From the NCBI RefSeq assembly GCF_932274485.2, contig NC_065884.2, positions 38,955,540 through 39,019,539 on the forward strand: a stretch of DNA of 64,000 bases, read 5' to 3'. Positions 58,069-64,000 of this stretch are shown one piece after another. The position numbers were made by a program, and so were the translations under genes. The notes beneath the pieces were generated by a model that was given only the letters and a program-made list of their open reading frames with translations, ran no database searches and was not told where the DNA came from. The DNA is from Patella vulgata (lineage: Eukaryota; Mollusca; Gastropoda; Patellidae). Position 1 is the stretch's first letter. The number at the start of each line of letters is the position of its first letter.

Positions 58069-58819
58069 TATCTAAACATGTGTTTTTCATGTACATTTCC
58101 AGATCTCTCGAAAAGTACCATTATAATTTAATATTTTGAATGACGATATTGGCACTGAACGAAAACTCGAAAAAACACTTTTCAGGTCAATTTTGAACCA
58201 AGTGGTTTCTGTCCCCCAAAATACATTTACCCTCCCCCATAATCGTATACACATATTTAGAGATGTGCAGTGGAATTAAAAAGTAATGTTTTTACCAAGC
58301 TCTAAGAAAATCATCAACGTGAACTCACTTCCCACGAATTGTACCCCCCCCATCCATACACGCACACCTGCTACCCCCACCCCACCTCCCCACACACACA
58401 CACCTTCTATCCCCACCCCACCTCCCCACAAATCCAAACAGTTGTCCAGGGGCACCATAAACACTTATTTATAGAAGGGCAGTCTTAGAAATTTATGTTT
58501 TATTAATATATTACGTCAACATAATGACATCTCCCCCCCCCCCCCCCACCCATTGTAGATATTTGACCCCCTATATCTCGAAAACGCCCCCTCAAACGCC
58601 TGATCACCACCCAGATTCGGGATCTACGCAAAAAACTGGTCTAGAAAAACTTGTCTCATAAATTCACAGCTCGGGTGGCGATTCCCCCCCTTCAGCCACC
58701 GGACTAATTGTAGTTATATAAAGATATTTAAATTATACTGTGTTTTTTTGTTAATGTGAACTATAAGTACATGACTGTCAATCCGCCCCAAAAAGAACCA
58801 AAGGTCCAATTTTGTGACA

Positions 58820-58892
58820 AATATGAAAGCTTTCATATCTGCCTAGCAGATCTAGTTATTATTATTTTTTTTATTGGGGGAAGCTAGATCTC
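58820..58892. repeat. Short dispersed repeat with AAAGCTTT palindrome
   Basis: TATGAAAGCTTTCATA is a perfect palindrome, followed by TCTGCCTAGCAGATCTAG. The reverse complement occurs near 44105-44160. Confidence 0.5.
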
Positions 58893-58905
58893 AGCAAGTA
58901 TAAGA

Positions 58906-59279
58906 AATGAAATGAAATGAAATGAGGTTTAACGTCCTACTGTTTTGCTCCGAACTGGGCTAATGAAGACGGGCATTCGCCATACAGTGTGCTATGAGGG
59001 AAATTTTGCCCGGACAGCGGCACTTGGGCCTACTCTTATATCGAATTCCAACTGCCAAGGGATCTTTTACGTGCACGCCAATGTGTACACGGGACCTCGG
59101 TTTTTCGTGCCATCCGAACGACTAGACAGCTTTCCTTGTCAGCCCCTCCATACTGCAACACGGACAAGGGAGAACCACGCCGGAAAATCTGGATGAACTT
59201 TCTCGGTCAATGCAGGGATCGAACACCCGACCTCCAGGCTAGCGAGCCAGCGTCTTACCCACTTAGCCACGTGATCCCC
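58906..59279 (-). mobile_element. Full-length tRNA-derived SINE
   Basis: Reading on the minus strand, 59279 begins GGGGATCACGTGGCTAAGTG with an A-box-like TGGCTAAGTGGGTAAG, and a B-box GGTGTTCGATCCC lies near 59220. A body of about 250 bp follows, ending GTAGGACGTTAAACC and a (CATTT)n tail at 58906-58930. AGCAAGTATAAGA flanks both sides (58893-58905 and 59280-59292), a 13-bp target duplication. RNA polymerase III would transcribe it; a LINE would mobilise it. Truncated relatives lie at 46977, 48070 and 53095. Confidence 0.9.
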
Positions 59280-59292
59280 AGCAAGTATAAGA

Positions 59293-59867
59293 GATAGAGG
59301 TCTGAAGTTTGATTTTCTGTCAGGAAAATGGGTGGTGGTTAGTGCTTAAATATAAAACGAAATTTGTGTGTATAGCGGAAATGCGTCAAATCTTTAACGT
59401 GCACGAAAATTGAAAATCGGCCATAATTCTGTTAATTCTCAACTGATTTTTCAGTGATTTATATTTTTAAACAGCTGGAAACATTTCTGAGCAGACAGCA
59501 GTTCAAAACTTTGGAATTGAGAAAATTTGTCGCTCTCATTTTTTTGGTGAAAATTGGAAAATTTAAAAAAATTTCTAAAATTTTTATTTTTGGGAATTTT
59601 GAAATTTAACTTATATTTTTGGATAGCTGACATCAATCCGATTCGATCAATATTAGTTTTGTACTTACGTAGTAATTTTGAATTTTCACTTTTTTTCGCA
59701 TTTTGGTCAAATCGTAGAGTTGTTATTTTATAAAACGGTGCCTATGATTTTTATAAAACTTCAGGAATATGAAGTCAAGGGACCAAACTAGTCCATGAAA
59801 TATAAATAAAAATCTGCTAATCACCGGAAGTGATCAAGAGAGGTATCCAAAGTTTGACAAAATTCTG
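59293..59867. repeat. R9-like diverged sequence, no gene
   Basis: Contains GATAGCTGACATCAATCCGATT, also seen at 45365 and 52296, and CCGGAAGTGATCAAGAG near 59824. Confidence 0.45.
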
Positions 59868-60344
59868 AACCAGCGGCAGCCAGGCAGGATACGCCCACAT
59901 TTTGCAAGTGATGGATAGAGAACAAGCTAAAAACAAACAGGTTTTTTTGTACAATCAGGGGCAATAATCCAGAAAGTTATGGTTTGAAATGCGCAAATAT
60001 CAAAAGGGACTGAGATCTTTGGGATGTAAAGTTTCATCAAAATCGGATAAAAATTGTGACCTCTAAGGGTCCACAACCTTCATATTATACTTTTACACAA
60101 TTTGCGTACAAAGAGCGGCCATTTTGTCAGGCAGTTTCATTTCGATTTTACCGAAATTCAAATTCAACCTTCATTATGGTGGAATGGTGATATATTTAAA
60201 CGATTTTTAAAATCGGAAAAAAAAGTTGTGAGAATCCACAAGCTAAAAATGTGATTTTTCGAACAATAAGAGCCATAATCCAGGAAGTTACGTTCGGATA
60301 TATGTGATTATCAAAAGGAACCAAGATCTTAGCGTGTAATGTTA

Positions 60345-61653
60345 ATATATTCACAAGTTTTTCTTTAAATCAGATAAAAATTGTGACCTTTACATGGACG
60401 TCAATCTAAAAACGTGATTTTTTCTACATTTAAGGGCCATAATTCAGGAAGATGCAATCCGATATGCCATATATCGAAAGGAACCAAGATCTTCGGGTTA
60501 TAACCATGTATTTCAAGTTTCATCAAAATTGTGACCTCTAGAGGGTCCACAACCTTGATATACCAGATCCTATACCCTATTTGCGTCCGAGGGGCAGCCA
60601 TTTTGTCCGGCAGTTTTAAGCCCAATTTTACGAAATTCTAACTTAACAAACATCACAGTGAAACGGTGATATATTTGAATGTTTTTTTCAATCAGAAAAT
60701 AATTGTGACCTCTAAAGGGACCACAAGCTAAAAACGCGTTTTTTCATACAACCAGGGGCCACAATTCAGGAAGTTACGATCCGATGTGTGCAAATATCTA
60801 CAGCAACCAAACATTAGGGTATAACAGTGATATATATTTGAACCTTTTTTTTTTTAAATCGGATAATAATTGTGACCTCTAGAGGGACCTCACGCTAAAA
60901 ATGCAATTTTTCGTACAATCAGGGGCCATAATCCAGGAAGTTACTATCCGATATGCCGAATATCAAAGGAACCAAGATCTTTGGGTTATAAACTTACATT
61001 TGAAGTTTCATTAAAATCAGAAGAAAATTGTGACCTCTAGAGGGTCAACAACATCGGTTTACGCTATTTGAGTATGAGGGGCGGCCATTTTTTTTCTGTC
61101 AGTTTTGGTCCGATTTTTATGAAATTCGAACTCCAGCATCCTTAGGGTGTAACGGTCATATATTCAAACGTTTTTTTAAATCAGATAAAAATTATGACTG
61201 CTATAGGGTCAACAAGCTAAAAACGCGATTTTTCGTACAATCAGGGGCCATAATTCTGGAAGTTATAGTCTGATATGCGTGAATATCGACAGGAACCAAG
61301 ATCCTTGGGTTATAAACTTATATTTCAAGTTTCATCAAAATCGGAAGAAAATTGTGACCTCTAGAGAGTCCACAATCTTGATATATCATATTTTTACGCG
61401 ATTTGAGAACGAGGGACGGCCATTTTGTCTATCAGTTTGGTGACAATTTTCACGACATTCGAACTCAACCATCCTTGGGTGTAACGGTGATATAGTAAAA
61501 TGTTTTTTTAAATCGGATAAAAATTATGACCTCTATAGGGTCCACAAGCTAAAAACGTGATTTTTCGTACAATCAGGGGCCATAATTCAGGAAGTTACAA
61601 TCCGATATGCGCGAATATCGAAACGAATCGAGATCTTTGGGTTATAAACTTAC
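60345..61653 (+). repeat. 1309-bp segmental duplication, first copy
   Basis: Starts at ATATATTCACAAGTTTTTC and ends at GGTTATAAACTTAC. The next copy follows without a gap. Confidence 0.9.
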
Positions 61654-62961
61654 ATATATTCACAAGTTTTTCTTTAAATCAGATAAAAATTGTGACCTTT
61701 ACATGGACGTCAATCTAAAAACGTGATTTTTTCTACATTTAAGGGCCATAATTCAGGAAGATGCAATCCGATATGCCATATATCGAAAGGAACCAAGATC
61801 TTCGGGTTATAACCATGTATTTCAAGTTTCATCAAAATTGTGACCTCTAGAGGGTCCACAACCTTGATATACCAGATCCTATACCCTATTTGCGTCCGAG
61901 GGGCAGCCATTTTGTCCGGCAGTTTTAAGCCCAATTTTACGAAATTCTAACTTAACAAACATCACAGTGAAACGGTGATATATTTGAATGTTTTTTTCAA
62001 TCAGAAAATAATTGTGACCTCTAAAGGGACCACAAGCTAAAAACGCGTTTTTTCATACAACCAGGGGCCACAATTCAGGAAGTTACGATCCGATGTGTGC
62101 AAATATCTACAGCAACCAAACATTACGGTATAACAGTGATATATATTTGAACGTTTTTTTTTTAAATCGGATAATAATTGTGACCTCTAGAGGGACCTCA
62201 CGCTAAAAATGCAATTTTTCGTACAATCAGGGGCCATAATCCAGGAAGTTACTATCCGATATGCCGAATATCAAAGGAACCAAGATCTTTGGGTTATAAA
62301 CTTACATTTGAAGTTTCATTAAAATCAGAAGAAAATTGTGACCTCTAGAGGGTCAACAACATCGGTTTACGCTATTTGAGTATGAGGGGCGGCCATTTTT
62401 TTTCTGTCAGTTTTGGTCCGATTTTTATGAAATTCGAACTCCAGCATCCTTAGGGTGTAACGGTCATATATTCAAACGTTTTTTTAAATCAGATAAAAAT
62501 TATGACTGCTATAGGGTCAACAAGCTAAAAACGCGATTTTTCGTACAATCAGGGGCCATAATTCTGGAAGTTATAGTCTGATATGCGTGAATATCGACAG
62601 GAACCAAGATCCTTGGGTTATAAACTTATATTTCAAGTTTCATCAAAATCGGAAGAAAATTGTGACCTCTAGAGAGTCCACAATCTTGATATATCATATT
62701 TTTACGCGATTTGAGAACGAGGGACGGCCATTTTGTCTATCAGTTTGGTGACAATTTTCACGACATTCGAACTCAACCATCCTTGGGTGTAACGGTGATA
62801 TAGTAAAATGTTTTTTTAAATCGGATAAAAATTATGACCTCTATAGGGTCCACAAGCTAAAAACGTGATTTTTCGTACAATCAGGGGCCATAATTCAGGA
62901 AGTTACAATCCGATATGCGCGAATATCGAAACGAATCGAGATCTTTGGGTTATAAACTTAC
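61654..62961 (+). repeat. 1308-bp segmental duplication, second copy
   Basis: Nearly identical to 60345-61653. I noticed only about three differences, near 62115 and in the T-run at about 62154. It is either a very recent tandem duplication or an assembly artefact. Confidence 0.9.
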
Positions 62962-63295
62962 ATTTCAAGTTTCAACAAAATCGGACGAAAATTGTGACCT
63001 CTAGAAAGTCCACAACCTTGATATATCATATTTTTACGCGATTTGAGAACGAGGGACGGACATTTTGTCTGTCAGTTTTGGGCCAATTTAATGAAATTTG
63101 AACTCAACCATCGTTAGGGTGTAACAGTGATAAAGTAAAATGTTTTTTTAAATCGGATAAAAATTATGACCTCTATAGGGTCCACAAGCTAAAAACGTGA
63201 TTTTTCGTACAATCAGGGGCCATAATTCAGGAAGTTACGATCCGATATGCGCGAATATCGAAAGGAACCAAGATCTTTGGTTTATAAACTTACAT

Positions 63296-64000
63296 TTGAT
63301 ATCAGAGCCTCGATTTTTGTTACTTTATCAACTTGTGTTGATATTTTTTGATATCAAAAAAGACTGGTAGGAGATTCTCTATCTACATGACGTCATCACT
63401 TGATACCCGTGAAAATAAAGTGCTACGCTGCAGCTATTTATAAGGAAGTCGACCCTTATAAATGGGTAGCCGAAAAAAAGAGATCGAAAACGTTGTATTT
63501 TTACGATTTGGAGCATGTTTAGAGGTCTTTTTCTTGAAAAGTCAACCTAATATTTTTTTGGAATTTCTTCTACAGAGAGTCTAATCAGTAATCTTATGTA
63601 TGAAACCATTGTACAACAGTCTAAAATATCAGGAGTAAAAGAATAAAGGGATCGAAAATTGAAAACGGCACCTTTCATTGTTAAGCAAAATATGCAGTAA
63701 GGGTGGATACCATCTGTACGCATAGATCATTTTCAAGAGTGCCTGTTTTTTCACAGTGACGATATTTAAAGTGCAATTTTCTGCATGTCACTTTTCAAGG
63801 TTTTTGGTCTATAAAAGTGTCAATTATTATTCTATTTTCATAAATTTTCACCATGTGATGACTTATGCCATTACTGATTTCATTAAACTAATTTCACATT
63901 TTCATTCTGACCGGAAGTAATTTCATTTTTGCAAAAAAATGTTTTTTTAGCCTTCAAAACAACTATTATTTTGAAGTGAGTTATAATTAGTATTCGTTTA
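63296..64000. other. No gene seen; short palindromes and R9-like tail
   Basis: TATCAACTTGTGTTGATA (63327-63344) and ATTTATAAGG...CCTTATAAAT (63436-63445 with 63454-63463) are inverted repeats, and TGACGTCA lies near 63389. From 63510 on the sequence resembles R9 (CTTTTTCTTGAAAAGTCAACC). Confidence 0.45.

Larger units (their letters stand above)
56391..58707. mobile_element. 2.3-kb foldback element
   Basis: The two halves are mirror images about 57542. The outer ends are TTAGTCCGGTGGCTGAA at 56391 and TTCAGCCACCGGACTAA at 58707, followed inwards by matching ATCGCCACCC, CGATCC-type and G/C-run segments. At the centre, 57503-57535 and 57549-57581 are perfect complements but for one base, separated by 13 bases. 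Outer arms contain long G-runs on one side and C-runs on the other. Protein-like pieces occur in both halves, so a gene-bearing element was copied onto itself in reverse. No clear target duplication. Confidence 0.75.
59868..63295 (+). mobile_element. R7 element, copy D, long array
   Basis: Begins with the R7 head at 59868 and carries about a dozen alternating sub-units (GGGGCCATAATTCAGGAAG and CGGCCATTTTGTC types, with TAGGGTGTAACGGTGATAT). A tandem duplication of about 1309 bp makes up its centre. The microsatellite tail is absent: the array breaks off after TTTATAAACTTACATTTGATATC at about 63300. The 74-codon ORFs seen twice are identical because the DNA is duplicated. Confidence 0.8.

Noticed and set aside
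59220-59279. A tRNA gene on the minus strand
   Set aside because: The A- and B-box-like sequence is the head of a SINE with a tail and target duplication, and does not form a standard tRNA acceptor stem.

Overview
The window reads as AT-rich nuclear DNA of a marine mollusc or a similar invertebrate. There are no operons or dense genes. Most of the sequence is mobile-element debris: tRNA-derived SINEs, Tc1/mariner and hAT-type transposons, a Penelope-like retroelement, a LINE tail, a Crypton-like recombinase fragment, and several minisatellite-bearing repeat families common in bivalves and gastropods. The species cannot be fixed from the sequence alone.

Only one clearly recognisable host-gene piece is present. 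It is a 64-codon exon of a liprin-beta gene (PPFIBP1/PPFIBP2 family) on the minus strand at 39930-40121, with both splice sites. I found no other exon of it, so 38.7-40.9 kb reads as its introns. A second protein-coding exon at 7361-8002 belongs to a basic, lineage-expanded family of unknown function. It runs into a repeat and looks truncated.

Layout. 1-1.6 kb: end of a 146-bp-unit element (family R1). 1.87-2.3 kb: dispersed repeat R2. 4.1-7.1 kb: repeat R11, a TTAA-flanked MITE, recurring short motifs and a 467-bp MITE. 8.0-11.7 kb: about 425-bp tandem units in three blocks of alternating orientation. 12.2-12.9 kb: an R2 copy split by a hAT-type MITE. 13.4-20.8 kb: a large inverted array of about 377-bp units (R3) with 55-bp satellites at both ends and a whole-looking Tc1-like transposon inside. 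21.7-24.2 kb: R3, R7 and R2 pieces with a 370-bp MITE. 25.6-26.5 kb: Crypton-like fragment and a strong hairpin. 27.1-28.9 kb: R2, R7 and R1 copies. 29.9-31.1 kb: minisatellites, one of which repeats a splice-donor consensus. 32.3-36.7 kb: Penelope-like element, R7 and a promoter-like block. 36.66-38.70 kb: an element with 98% identical terminal direct repeats around one 305-codon ORF of unknown function. 40.9-43.9 kb: a LINE tail split by a Tc1-like element that itself carries a MITE, followed by a complete R1 element. 45-53 kb: long diverged R9 repeats with SINEs. 55.5-55.9 kb: reverse-transcriptase fragment. 56.4-58.7 kb: a 2.3-kb palindrome with nuclease-like gene fragments. 58.9-59.3 kb: a full-length SINE. 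59.9-63.3 kb: an R7 array holding a nearly perfect 1.3-kb tandem duplication.

There is no gene pathway to reconstruct. What can be read is the history of insertions, several of them fixed exactly by target duplications and by uninserted sister copies in the same window. All family names and identities are from reading alone; no search was run.
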